From the NCBI GenBank assembly GCA_036508135.1, contig DATCHW010000177.1, positions 1-24,722 on the forward strand: 24,722 nucleotides of DNA, given 5' to 3'. Both the position numbers and the translations under genes were made by a program. The DNA is from DATCHW01 sp036508135. GTDB taxonomy: Bacteria; Bacteroidota; Ignavibacteria; Tepidaquicellales; Tepidaquicellaceae. This document shows positions 19,201 to 24,722 of this stretch, one piece after another; positions within the stretch are counted from its first letter, which is position 1, and each line of letters opens with the position of its first letter. A model generated the notes under the pieces. The model ran no database searches and was not told the DNA's origin. It saw only the letters and a list, made by a program, of their open reading frames with translations.

Positions 19201-19795
19201 CTTTTCAGAGTTTGCATCAAGTGTTACAATCGAAAACAGTTATACTTCCGAATACAGCGAAGCTTATTCTCTTGATTTCCGGGGAATCAGCATTCCTCAA
19301 AGACAAGGAGTTACACAATCTTTCAGTCCTTTATTAGGATTAAATATAACTTTCAAAGAAGCCTTTGGTGGAAATCTTACTGCATCTTTAAGGATAAATA
19401 ATTCAAAATCGAATATACTAACACCAACAAGCAATCTAATACAAGTAACGAATACTAACGATTGGAGTGTAAATGCAAACTATTCTAAAGCAGGTTTTGA
19501 AATTCCTTTCTTCGGATTATCGTTGAAAAATGATATAGCTTTCGCTCTTACAATTTCGAAGAATGTGACAGATCCTACAGATTATAAATATTCAATAACG
19601 GGACTGGAAAAAGCTCCCGGTAGCGGGTCTGCTGTTACCACTATTAATCCTTCAATTCAATATTCGATTAGCTCTAAAGTTCAAATGCAGCTTTTTTTCA
19701 AATATATCCGCACCGAACCAACTCAGCAATCTGCAACTATAATTCCTCGAACTTCAAAAGAGGGTGGGTTGAATATACGTATTCAAATTCAATAA
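13217..19795 (+). CDS. sprA: SprA, outer-membrane translocon barrel of the type IX secretion system
   Basis: SprA is the very large beta-barrel through which type IX cargo crosses the outer membrane; in Flavobacterium it is also needed for gliding. The 2192 residues are close to the usual 2300-2400. A charged N-region and hydrophobic core end at SFAQ (residue 38), a signal peptide. Family blocks include GPPTFNLRINGAVDITASYQN (about 197-217), FDFENQLKLKYTGYADEVIKSIEAGNVSL (about 266-294), YIDDMEGAKKTLPLG (about 824-838), GEPGSGWFQYRIPL (about 1100) and many alternating barrel strands to the end. An EF-hand-like loop DKNQNGTLQDDE (989-1000) and a second DLNRNGMLD (1068-1076) suggest calcium sites. 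The start taken is TTG; an in-frame ATG at 13283 (residue 23) is possible, but it would remove the basic RRHFLRK region. No other T9SS gene is in the window. Confidence 0.95.
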   Translation: MIKNFKYLVSRRHFLRKLLFITMFFIYLFSVSNLSFAQGRRDIDGNKYVVYNFSDTSKFKFIDSTQLTSDTTKRVPVDSTARLKYFQYFPEYIYGIKIKEKTHPLLLENSTFVKTETSFDSSNNVLIRQTFMGEDIKAPLKVPLSKFLESINENNSKKIFSDIFTEKFKGNVSDDLTKLFEKFTDITIPLPFKTETIFGPPTFNLRINGAVDITASYQNITSDQVVVSYLSNSQNNINFKQDVQVTAKGTVGDKLTIDADWNTQRTFDFENQLKLKYTGYADEVIKSIEAGNVSLDTKSSLIQSTQALFGVKGEFKLGPLNITTVISQKKSKQETKDYTGGSSEQNFQINVYDYSDNHYFFDTLYKSSFLDYMNSQNNTYTTLTQENQILVSDTYFEVWVQSEITEPQKRFAVAYTLLKDTASIDYNTLINSQQEPGIRAFGYFRKLNPNEYYVNPYAGFISLKVNVPDNYAVGVTYRTYNQKKFGRGSYDAPIPDTMILKMVKCANQNPQTTPDAWELKMKNVYRLPVSKIIEDGFTLEILYNRDNNYEPSIPGNSDKLIKITGLDRYTGKGRTGTPDGAFDYLAGLTIIPETGDIIFPSLRPFYDNLRLAGADSTFQYKDLYLERKSVAINSPLANKYIIKGTAKGEAGISNTINLGFNVVQGSVKVLNGTQELQNNVDYSVDYSTGVLVIRSASALTSQNLKITYETNDLFSIASKILIGARADYKFSEKTNLGFTFVNLKQETLNDKVRIGEEPTNNSVFGLDFATEIKTNFLTKLINLLPGFNTKEESVFRFKGEFAYMTPQPNTMKSRIPQDNNESIAYIDDMEGAKKTLPLGSTFNQWTMSSIPVDTSIGLVDSIRQFKRGRLKWYNIPNDVEIKKIYPLRDVQPGQDRLTPFYISFDPKQRGTYNYNRRMDTIQNKKTNWNGIMRYLNTTSTDLINENINYIEFNMRIDGNNAALSDGVIVIELGQISEDAIPNGILNTEDKNQNGTLQDDEDIGLDGLTNSEELAKYNQINGTNLSLTDLPDPALDDNGNAGTNTNLDVINGTENNRGTEGGNRPDTEDLNRNGMLDNTNQSYFTYTISLDTANNKRISGRGEPGSGWFQYRIPLSEFSKAINNPSLNNIDYARIWIKGVNDSIRIALVDLNLVGNQWIKPNKNDTSYNISVVSIEENPQIYQSPVAGDILRQTIRNTSGVNTKSNEQSLALQVNNLPNGGRKFAVKDYRTQTIDLFNYKTLKLFVNGDPSFNYVNENIYDAAMVIRFGSDSSNYYEYRAPIHPDVRPGQPWNSLNEVSIVFSDLTTIKLARDSVNQVVDVPVPNGPPGSIYRIKGNPALNTIRDFELGIEKNRTGLNATITGSVWYNEIRVLKVVDDNGYAMNINAGLKIADVADFSFNFSKIDPNYHSLDTRIGSRVTGQVWDMNLTLNVHKFINNALVSILSEDWKDFIYLPITFRHSENLANPKYYPGTDIDIDKAASERYRQVFIKTGDAALAQKAADGIRIESQALMVRNEFSVNGFNFKFPGNNYLVKTLLNSFTINFNGNLGNQRDFTYQSKTDFTYTGAMNFKTDFGLADLINLKIGKIINFGEEYKDAKLFLMLPFIPLAPLFSSDFNASIDFNRSRFEGRQRRLLIDDPIARQFTANRGFSFNWKFIENWIVDLTGNYSFRVGSDLAPFETFGDSLNTVRSENEIFKQIFFNEALINFGRDLNYQQTTVFNPKFNIPIIKKFLDITGSYNVTYGWNNPNTSTNIGYSVGYNNKIQASTNFKLKDLMGLFKSGSTSPLNKNLANGLRTNDDNPGLGDLLKILTTFIPDNISIAYNQDNTVLNPGVQGRPGFGNFWMVPGGAREELGPSRMYQLGFSMFPGKRVPGLQLTDNFAQINNLTLTATINPLIPQNIRMNLTFKSNWGAQNSASYISDPEGSLYNPTSKSSNSNKSYTIFFAGNVDKFNYTATEDLQSNTQNISSAFKSQLSSIPFPNWSLSISGVEKIPFFSEFASSVTIENSYTSEYSEAYSLDFRGISIPQRQGVTQSFSPLLGLNITFKEAFGGNLTASLRINNSKSNILTPTSNLIQVTNTNDWSVNANYSKAGFEIPFFGLSLKNDIAFALTISKNVTDPTDYKYSITGLEKAPGSGSAVTTINPSIQYSISSKVQMQLFFKYIRTEPTQQSATIIPRTSKEGGLNIRIQIQ

Positions 19796-19801
19796 AATAT
19801 T

Positions 19802-19876
19802 TTATTTATCGAAAATTATTACTATATTTGCTAAAACTAAATCCATTTACCTTCTTGGTATAAAATCGATAAATAA
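19802..19876. repeat. 11-base perfect inverted repeat downstream of sprA
   Basis: TTATTTATCGA (19802-19812) and TCGATAAATAA (19866-19876) are exact inverted copies with 53 bases between them, starting seven bases after the sprA stop. The spacing is too long for a classical terminator. A pair of binding sites or chance in AT-rich DNA are both possible. Confidence 0.35.
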
Positions 19877-19885
19877 CATTAAGCC

Positions 19886-19910
19886 GGTTTGCAGATTGGG
19901 ATATCAAACC
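19886..19910 (+). other. Weak hairpin downstream of sprA
   Basis: GGTTTG (19886-19891) can pair with CAAACC (19905-19910) around a 13-base loop. The following bases (AGATAAAAAT) are A-rich rather than a T-run, so it is a poor intrinsic terminator. It may lie in the leader of the next gene. Confidence 0.25.
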
Positions 19911-20003
19911 AGATAAAAATTTATTGATTGATAAGTTCAGAAATTTTTGAATTTTGTTAACATATATGGGAAGAAAACTTTTTAAAAATGTAATCTTTAA
20001 AAT

Positions 20004-20399
20004 ATGGAAACTTTAAATGTTAATTCTAATGTTGATATAATTGAAAAATGTGTTTATTGCGGTAGTATAGTAAAACTTAGTCGAGAGGAAGTAAATACTG
20101 CTATTTATTTTTGCCCGCAATGCCACAGAGAAAATGTAGCATGGGATCTGCGGAAAGGTTTTTTTGGTGACCCTGAATATAAAGAAACTTCCGTTACCTG
20201 GCTTTTTCTAGGACTTATTTCAGGGATATTATCGTTATTTTTTGTGCCCCCGATATTTGGAATAGCAGGAATGTTTTGTGGATACAGATGTTTATCAAAA
20301 GGATTTTATTTCGCAGGCGGATTAGTAATACTTTTTAGTATGGTGTTAATGATTCTTGGTGTGACTTTCGGAACTTATTTTTTTAGAAGTTTTCTCTGA
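20004..20399 (+). CDS. Small zinc-ribbon membrane protein, function unknown
   Basis: A 131-residue protein I cannot assign to a named family. The N-terminal cytoplasmic part has two CxxC pairs (CVYC at 16-19 and CPQC at 37-40), spaced as in a zinc ribbon. Residues about 66-92 and 99-127 are hydrophobic, giving two, perhaps three, membrane helices. The helix-G..CGYRCLSKGFYFAGG-helix layout is reminiscent of DUF4190-type proteins, in which a repeated two-helix hairpin follows a short N-terminal ribbon. It stands alone, 208 bases after sprA on the same strand and converging on the nucleoside-binding lipoprotein gene. No ribosome binding site is seen before the ATG. A regulatory or sensing role is possible but unsupported. 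Confidence 0.75.
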   Translation: METLNVNSNVDIIEKCVYCGSIVKLSREEVNTAIYFCPQCHRENVAWDLRKGFFGDPEYKETSVTWLFLGLISGILSLFFVPPIFGIAGMFCGYRCLSKGFYFAGGLVILFSMVLMILGVTFGTYFFRSFL

Positions 20400-20448
20400 C
20401 AAATTAAACACTTTTATAACTCTATAATTATGTTCCGCAAAAAAACCG

Positions 20449-21465
20449 TTAATTTTTGATTTTAATATCACCTGAAATTATTTTAGATTTAATATCTTCT
20501 ACTTTTTTTCTTACATCTTCAGGGATCAGATTCTTATTATTATTATCATAAATATAGTCTACACCTTTTTCTTTTAAACCAAGAGTTTTTACCCCTCCGA
20601 TAAATTTATTTTCGCTGTAATCTTTAATAGTTTGAAAAATTACTTCATCTACAAGCTTAATCATACTTGTTAGTATAACTCCGGGAGCTTCGTTATATTG
20701 ATCGAGATCTACTCCTATTGCAAATTTTTTCATTTCTCTCGCAGCTTCAAATAACCCTACACCTGACAATCCAGATGCATGGTAAATAATATCTGCTCCG
20801 GAATTATATTCACTCAAAGCAATCTCTTTTCCTTTACCCGGATTCTTAAATCCGTCAGATGATACACTAACATAACTTGATAGGATTTTTATTTTAGGAT
20901 TAATGTACTCAATTCCCTGTCTATAACCAGTTTCAAATTTTTTAATGAGAGCAGATTCCATTCCTCCTAAAAATCCTACAGTATTTGTTTTTGTAAGCAT
21001 AGCAGCAATTGTACCAACGAGGAAACTACCTTCATCTTCTTTGAATTCAAGAGCAGTTAAATTTACAGGAATTTCTTTTTGGGATGCAACTGAATAATCA
21101 ACACACCCGAACTTTTTATTTGGAAAATCTTTTGCAATTGCTGTAATATCATCTGTGAATATAAATCCAACTGCAAAAACGATTCCTATCTCATCCTTGC
21201 TTGCAAGTTTTCTCAAAGCAGATTCTCTATCTGAACCATCTCCCGGTTCGATGACTTCAAAATCTATTCCAAGTTCTTTTTTTGCTCTTACCAATCCTTT
21301 GAAAGCTGCATCATTGAATGATTTATCGCCTTTTCCACCGACATCGAAGACAAGTCCGACTTTTTTCTTTTGATTTGGAGAGTCAAAAGTAGTATTGGTT
21401 TTTTTATTGCAGCCAATAATTAATGATAACGCATATATAATAATAACTATCTGAAAAATTTTCAT
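20449..21465 (-). CDS. BMP/PnrA-family nucleoside-binding lipoprotein
   Basis: The 338-residue substrate-binding part of a BMP (PnrA/Med)-type ABC importer, anchored by lipid outside the inner membrane. The lipobox LIIGC puts the modified cysteine at residue 19. The family start VGLVFDVGGKGDKSFNDAAFKGL (about 37-59), the GFIFTDDI segment (about 101-108), the VGFLGGMES block and the late GVDLDQYNEAPGVILTSM block (about 247-264) are all present. Family members bind purine or other nucleosides. It lies 24 bases after thymidine kinase, which follows cytidine deaminase, so nucleoside uptake is a well-supported reading. No ABC ATPase or permease gene (the usual NupP/NupQ type) is in the window; these must be elsewhere or absent. 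Confidence 0.87.
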   Translation of the reverse strand: MKIFQIVIIIYALSLIIGCNKKTNTTFDSPNQKKKVGLVFDVGGKGDKSFNDAAFKGLVRAKKELGIDFEVIEPGDGSDRESALRKLASKDEIGIVFAVGFIFTDDITAIAKDFPNKKFGCVDYSVASQKEIPVNLTALEFKEDEGSFLVGTIAAMLTKTNTVGFLGGMESALIKKFETGYRQGIEYINPKIKILSSYVSVSSDGFKNPGKGKEIALSEYNSGADIIYHASGLSGVGLFEAAREMKKFAIGVDLDQYNEAPGVILTSMIKLVDEVIFQTIKDYSENKFIGGVKTLGLKEKGVDYIYDNNNKNLIPEDVRKKVEDIKSKIISGDIKIKN

Positions 21466-21489
21466 AGAATTTAATATATTAATATTTGA

Positions 21490-22077
21490 TTATTTTTCTT
21501 CTTTATAAATGTGGTGAAGCCTGCAGCGTGCTTCGTAATGATTTTTACCACCAACTAATACACGCTCGCTGTTTTCAGAAACCCTTTGAGTCCTGTTTGC
21601 GGGTGCACCGCATACAACACAAACGGCAAGAGTTTTTGAAATGTATTCTGCTATCGCTAGTAATTGTGGTATCGGTTCGAAAGGCTTCGATTTGTAATCC
21701 TGGTCAAGACCGGCAACAATTACTCTTTTCCCTGCATCGGCTAGCGCCTGGCAAACTTCGACGAGATTGTTTTCGAAAAATTGTGCCTCATCAATACCAA
21801 TTACTTCACAATCAAAACTTTTTTCAAGAATATCTTCCACATTATCTATTATTTCAGAAGGGAAGCTCGTTTCATTGTGTGATACAATTGAAAATTCACT
21901 ATAGCGGTTATCAATTTTTGGTTTGAATACTTTTACACGTTGTTTAGCTATCTCTGCTCTTCTTATCCTTCTTATCAATTCTTCCGTTTTTCCGGAAAAC
22001 ATACTCCCGCATATCACTTCGATATGACCCATTTTTTTATATGTCCGGATTTGTAATTGTTCGTTCATTGTATTCAT
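21490..22077 (-). CDS. tdk: Thymidine kinase (type II, TK1-like)
   Basis: Phosphorylates thymidine, and usually deoxyuridine, with ATP to feed dTMP salvage in the cytoplasm. The P-loop GSMFSGKT lies at residues 24-31, the catalytic DEAQF at 96-100 (base Glu97), and the substrate-loop GG before Y181. A structural zinc is held by Cys153, Cys156, Cys185 and His188. The 195-residue length is normal. The first ATG is used; ATGs at residues 4 and 16 are possible, but the N-terminal extension before GHIEVICGSMFSGKTEE is similar to that of other members. It begins two bases after the last base of the cytidine deaminase stop codon (a one-base gap), so the two are surely co-transcribed. Confidence 0.95.
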   Translation of the reverse strand: MNTMNEQLQIRTYKKMGHIEVICGSMFSGKTEELIRRIRRAEIAKQRVKVFKPKIDNRYSEFSIVSHNETSFPSEIIDNVEDILEKSFDCEVIGIDEAQFFENNLVEVCQALADAGKRVIVAGLDQDYKSKPFEPIPQLLAIAEYISKTLAVCVVCGAPANRTQRVSENSERVLVGGKNHYEARCRLHHIYKEEK

Positions 22078-22078
22078 T

Positions 22079-22468
22079 CTATTTTAAAGAAAAAACTTCA
22101 GGCAATAGTTGTTTTAATTTGTATGTTTTAAATTCTTTTTTTGATTTTACGAGAATAACTTCAGTTTCCTCTCCAAATTCGCTCATAAACTGCCTGCAAG
22201 CACCACACGGGAAAAGATAATCTCTTTTGTTCGATGCAATTGCAATTGCAATAATATCTTTTTCTCCTGCGGATATAGCTTTCGAATAAGCGACCCTTTC
22301 TGCACAAATCGTTAACGAAAAAGATGCAGATTCAATATTAGCTCCCGCAAATAAATTACCAGATTTAGTTAAAAGAGCAGCTCCGACTTTAAACTTTGAA
22401 TATGGAGCGTAAGCAAACTTACGGCTTGACAGAGATAATTCTATTATTTCTAAATAATTATACTTCAA
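22079..22468 (-). CDS. cdd: Cytidine deaminase
   Basis: Converts cytidine and deoxycytidine to uridine and deoxyuridine, linking imported nucleosides to the pyrimidine pool. The 129 residues correspond to the small tetrameric form. Substrate-binding FKVGAAL and NIES (44-47) precede the zinc site: Cys55 with catalytic Glu57 in CAER, and Cys88 and Cys91 in PCGACRQ. The start is TTG (22468..22466); no in-frame ATG lies before the conserved region, and the reading gives the normal N-terminal helix. It heads the cdd-tdk-nucleoside lipoprotein cassette and faces the GT9 gene across 75 bases. Confidence 0.95.
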   Translation of the reverse strand: MKYNYLEIIELSLSSRKFAYAPYSKFKVGAALLTKSGNLFAGANIESASFSLTICAERVAYSKAISAGEKDIIAIAIASNKRDYLFPCGACRQFMSEFGEETEVILVKSKKEFKTYKLKQLLPEVFSLK

Positions 22469-22484
22469 TATTAATATGTTTTAA

Positions 22485-22518
22485 TTGTTAATATATCAAA
22501 AAATTAGTATATTATCAA
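22485..22518. promoter_or_regulatory. Overlapping divergent candidate promoters within an imperfect inverted repeat
   Basis: Plus strand, toward the GT9 gene: TTGTTA (22485-22490), 17 bases, TATATT (22508-22513). Minus strand, toward cdd: TTGATA (22518..22513), 17 bases, TATATT (22495..22490). Each -35 box overlaps or abuts the other's -10 box. The two 12-base arms, TTGTTAATATAT and GTATATTATCAA, are inverted copies with two mismatches. Predicted leaders are about 15-25 bases. The AT-rich context makes chance plausible. Confidence 0.4.
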
Positions 22519-22543
22519 ACATCTTATTCTTCAATTGATAGGT

Positions 22544-23728
22544 ATGAAGCGAAAAGCAATTTTCAGATTTTTTGATAGATATATAGGGATTCCGGTTCTG
22601 GCAATTCTTTCTATTTTCCTTAAAAAGAAGAAACGCTTACCCATTGAAAACATAAATAAGATCCTAATAATCAAACTTGCGGCTATAGGGGATACAATAT
22701 TAATTATTCCTATGCTTAGAGCTTTACGTAAACATTTTCCTGCTACTGAAATTACATTTATGTGTTCACCTATTAATATTTCAGTTGTAGAAAAAATTTC
22801 ATATGTAAATAAAATCATTAATTGCGATGTCCATTCTTTCTATAATCTTTTCAAGTTTTTTAAATTTATCAAGCAGATCCGGAATGAGGAATATGATATT
22901 CTGATAGATGCCGGACAATGGGAGAGAATAAATTCTATCATTGCAGCGTTATCCCGTAACCAATATTCAATTGGTTTTAAAACAAAACATCAGTATAAAC
23001 ATCTTATGTTTGATAGTTTTGTATATCATTTAAAGACGAAACACGAATTAGAAACTTTCCTTGACTTGTTAGTTCCAGTAGGAATTATAATAAGTGATGA
23101 GGATAAAAAGTTAAAATACTTTCTTTCTAAAGATAATCTTTTATTTGCAGAGAAATTTTGGAACGAGAATAATCTCAAAGGTAAATCTGTAATTTGTTTA
23201 CATCCGGGTTGTGGAGAAAATGGAAAACCACGAGAATGGTCAAATGAAAATTATATTGAATTAGGGAAACGGCTTATTGTTTATGACAAATCTATAAAAT
23301 TACTTTTAAGCGGACCTTATATGGATGTTGAGAGGTGTAGTATAATTGAAAGATCTTTTATAGAATCTGGTATTGGAGATTGTATTATAAATGTGGCTGG
23401 ACTATATTCACTCGAAGATGTTGTTGCACTCGTTGGTAAGTGTGATCTAATTGTTTGCAGTAATACAGGAATGCTTCATATAGCAGGATGTGTCGGTACA
23501 AAAACAATGGGACTTCATGGACCTACAAATCCCGTTAAATGGGGTTCGTATGCACAGAATGCAGTACTTATTCAAAGTGATAAATTTTGCAGCCCATGCT
23601 TATATCTGGGGCATGATTATGGGTGCATAAGACCCGATTGTATGAAATACATTTCAGTGGATGATGTTTTTATTTACATAAGGAAAGCTCTAAGCCCTGA
23701 TCTTTTCCAAATTAAAATTATTATATGA
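22544..23728 (+). CDS. Glycosyltransferase family 9 (ADP-heptose:LPS heptosyltransferase-like)
   Basis: A 394-residue GT-B fold enzyme of the GT9 family, which adds heptose or a related sugar to lipopolysaccharide core or another envelope glycan at the inner membrane. Family marks are ILIIKLAAIGDTILIIPMLRALRKHFP (about 40-66, with the catalytic-region Asp50), HPGCGENGKPREWS (220-233), SNTGMLHIAG (306-315) and GLHGPTNP (323-330), the donor-binding end. A C-terminal cysteine group (CSPC...CIRPDC, about 349-366) is shared by many GT9 members. A hydrophobic N-terminal stretch with KKKK may peripherally attach it to the membrane. The ATG at 22544 is preferred over a TTG three codons upstream. The sugar donor is not determined, and no heptose biosynthesis gene is nearby. 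Confidence 0.9.
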   Translation: MKRKAIFRFFDRYIGIPVLAILSIFLKKKKRLPIENINKILIIKLAAIGDTILIIPMLRALRKHFPATEITFMCSPINISVVEKISYVNKIINCDVHSFYNLFKFFKFIKQIRNEEYDILIDAGQWERINSIIAALSRNQYSIGFKTKHQYKHLMFDSFVYHLKTKHELETFLDLLVPVGIIISDEDKKLKYFLSKDNLLFAEKFWNENNLKGKSVICLHPGCGENGKPREWSNENYIELGKRLIVYDKSIKLLLSGPYMDVERCSIIERSFIESGIGDCIINVAGLYSLEDVVALVGKCDLIVCSNTGMLHIAGCVGTKTMGLHGPTNPVKWGSYAQNAVLIQSDKFCSPCLYLGHDYGCIRPDCMKYISVDDVFIYIRKALSPDLFQIKIII

Positions 23729-23763
23729 TATATTTTTTAATACTTTTATTTCAAATTATTTTA

Positions 23764-23769
23764 TATAAT
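23764..23769 (+). promoter_or_regulatory. Candidate -10 box upstream of the ferredoxin oxidoreductase operon
   Basis: A perfect TATAAT lies 36 bases before the ATG at 23806. A convincing -35 box at the normal distance is not seen, and the whole 77-base gap is AT-rich, so this is a weak call. Confidence 0.25.
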
Positions 23770-23805
23770 TTATTATTAAAAGCATACCTTAACTAAATAA
23801 AAGTT

Positions 23806-24147
23806 ATGAGTACAACTACAATAAAGAAACCCCGGAAGGTGAAAGGCAAGATAGAGATCGACATACAGAAATGCAAAGGATGCGAACTCTGCACGGTAGC
23901 CTGCAAAGAAGACTCGATCGGAATATCCAAAGAAATCAATAATTTCGGATACAGATATGCAGTATTTGTAAATCCCGACACTTGCACCGGATGTGAAAAT
24001 TGTGCTTTGGTATGTCCCGACGGAGTAATAAAAGTTTACAGGACATCAGGAAAAAAGAAAGAATTGCTTGCTAAGATATCCGATGTGAAATCATCTATGA
24101 CAATCAATGTTGACGGTAACGATAATGTAACAGTAAATCCGAAGTAA
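23806..24147 (+). CDS. 2-oxoacid:ferredoxin oxidoreductase, dicluster ferredoxin (delta) subunit
   Basis: A 113-residue protein with two 4Fe-4S motifs, CKGCELCTVAC (23-33) and CTGCENCALVC (60-70), the arrangement of the delta subunit that carries electrons between the oxidoreductase core and soluble ferredoxin. The last cysteine of the first motif is followed by Lys instead of the usual Pro. An N-terminal basic tail and a C-terminal extension (about 80-113) flank the clusters. The alpha subunit begins 53 bases downstream, so this is the first gene of the operon. Codons here prefer C- and A-endings and GC is higher than in the genes to the left. The product could be named KorD or VorD; sequence alone does not separate them. 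Confidence 0.87.
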   Translation: MSTTTIKKPRKVKGKIEIDIQKCKGCELCTVACKEDSIGISKEINNFGYRYAVFVNPDTCTGCENCALVCPDGVIKVYRTSGKKKELLAKISDVKSSMTINVDGNDNVTVNPK

Positions 24148-24200
24148 TAACCGTTTCAAATTTTATTAATTAATTTTAACGAAAATTTTTACATAACCTT

Positions 24201-24722
24201 ATGGCAGAACAAGATATCAGACTAATGAAAGGCAACGAAGCCATGGCAGAAGCCTCGATACAGGCAGAATGCGATGCATACTTTGGCTATCCAATAACAC
24301 CTCAATCAGAAGTGCTGGAATACTTATCAAGAGAAATGCCGGGAAGAACCGGCATCCCGTTACAGGCAGAAAGTGAAGTAGCAGCAATAAACATGGTATA
24401 CGGCGCAGCCGGCGCAGGCGCAAGAGTATGGACATCCTCCTCATCACCGGGAATAAGCTTAATGCAGGAAGGCATATCCTATATAGCATCGGCACAACTA
24501 CCCTGCCTCATTGTAAATGTAAACAGAGGCGGACCCGGCTTAGGCACGATACAACCCTCACAGGGTGATTATTTTCAAGCCACCAAGGGCGGAGGCCACG
24601 GAGACTATCATTTAATAGTACTAGCCCCTGCATCGGTACAGGAAATGGCAGACTTTGTATTCCTTGGATTTGAACTCGCAGACAAATACAGAAACCCTGT
24701 AATGATGCTATCAGACGGAGCA
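24201..24722 (+). CDS. 2-oxoacid:ferredoxin oxidoreductase alpha subunit, VorB/KorA type (partial)
   Basis: The first 174 residues are present and the frame stays open to the right edge. These enzymes decarboxylate a 2-oxoacid (2-oxoglutarate for Kor, branched-chain 2-oxoacids for Vor) to the CoA ester, reducing ferredoxin. Recognisable blocks are RLMKGNEAMAEASIQAECDAYFGYPITPQSEV, QAESEVAAINMVYGAAGAGARVWTSSSSPGISLMQEG and RGGPGLGTIQPSQGDYFQATKGGGHGDYH, typical of the pyrimidine-binding domain of the alpha subunit. The wording is closest to what I remember of VorB, but subunit naming in this family does not predict the substrate. The ATG at 24201 is the family start; no ribosome binding site is seen. 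The thiamine-binding beta and gamma subunits should follow. Confidence 0.9.
   Translation, partial: MAEQDIRLMKGNEAMAEASIQAECDAYFGYPITPQSEVLEYLSREMPGRTGIPLQAESEVAAINMVYGAAGAGARVWTSSSSPGISLMQEGISYIASAQLPCLIVNVNRGGPGLGTIQPSQGDYFQATKGGGHGDYHLIVLAPASVQEMADFVFLGFELADKYRNPVMMLSDGA

Noticed and set aside
19886..19910. Intrinsic terminator after sprA
   Set aside because: Only six base pairs with a 13-base loop, and no T-run follows; listed only as a weak hairpin.
21486..21926. 146-codon open frame on the plus strand over thymidine kinase
   Set aside because: It overlaps almost the whole of tdk, whose catalytic and zinc motifs are intact; the opposite-strand product is Leu/His-rich with no family features.
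24217..24495. 92-codon open frame on the minus strand opposite the alpha subunit
   Set aside because: It lies wholly antisense to a strongly recognisable VorB/KorA-type gene; Leu/Arg/Pro-rich composition is the typical shadow of a higher-GC gene.

Overview
The window is AT-rich (roughly 30% GC by eye over most of its length) and reads like a member of the Bacteroidota/Chlorobiota/Ignavibacteriota (FCB) group. The main support is a full-length SprA, the giant outer-membrane barrel of the type IX secretion system. A gluzincin/PD40/beta-barrel fusion protein and a VorB-type 2-oxoacid:ferredoxin oxidoreductase of the sort common in anaerobic or microaerophilic Ignavibacteria-like lineages agree with this. 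LpxB shows a Gram-negative, lipid A-making cell. Most genes lack a Shine-Dalgarno sequence and several start with TTG or GTG. The lineage is inference; no rRNA is present.

Layout. (1) Positions 1-9077, all on the minus strand, form one tightly packed gene string, read from the right: a membrane-anchored glycoside hydrolase family 2-like protein that seems to have lost both catalytic glutamates, smc, an MtnX-like HAD phosphatase, an isoprenylcysteine methyltransferase-like membrane protein, lpxB, and the start of a DUF374-type lysophospholipid acyltransferase that runs off the left edge. Gaps are 0-6 bases or the genes overlap. (2) 9220-9293 is tRNA-Arg(TCT). It is followed by a 638-base stretch without an intact gene, holding five copies of a TTTTGGAYAGC-like motif in both orientations and possible coding relics; it looks like decayed mobile DNA. 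(3) 9932-13051 (minus) and 13217-19795 (plus) are two divergent outer-membrane genes, a metallopeptidase-like/propeller/barrel fusion and sprA. They share a 165-base intergenic region with a perfect 20-base palindrome. (4) 20004-20399 is a small zinc-ribbon membrane protein. (5) 20449-22468 (minus) is a nucleoside scavenging cassette: cytidine deaminase, thymidine kinase and a PnrA/BMP-type nucleoside-binding lipoprotein. (6) 22544-23728 is a GT9 (heptosyltransferase-like) glycosyltransferase, divergent from the cassette across a short region with overlapping candidate promoters. (7) 23806-24722 starts a 2-oxoacid:ferredoxin oxidoreductase operon, with a dicluster ferredoxin subunit and then a VorB/KorA-type alpha subunit cut by the right edge. 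Its GC content and codon use differ clearly from everything upstream.

Taken together, the window is mostly envelope biogenesis (lipid A, acyl transfer, GT9, SprA, barrel fusion) with chromosome maintenance (smc), nucleoside salvage and ferredoxin-linked carbon metabolism. I see no CRISPR array, intact insertion sequence, prophage or defence island. The least ordinary items are the catalytically dead GH2-membrane fusion, the metallopeptidase/propeller/barrel protein facing sprA across a palindrome, and the repeat cluster downstream of the tRNA. All three need database comparison before any claim of novelty.
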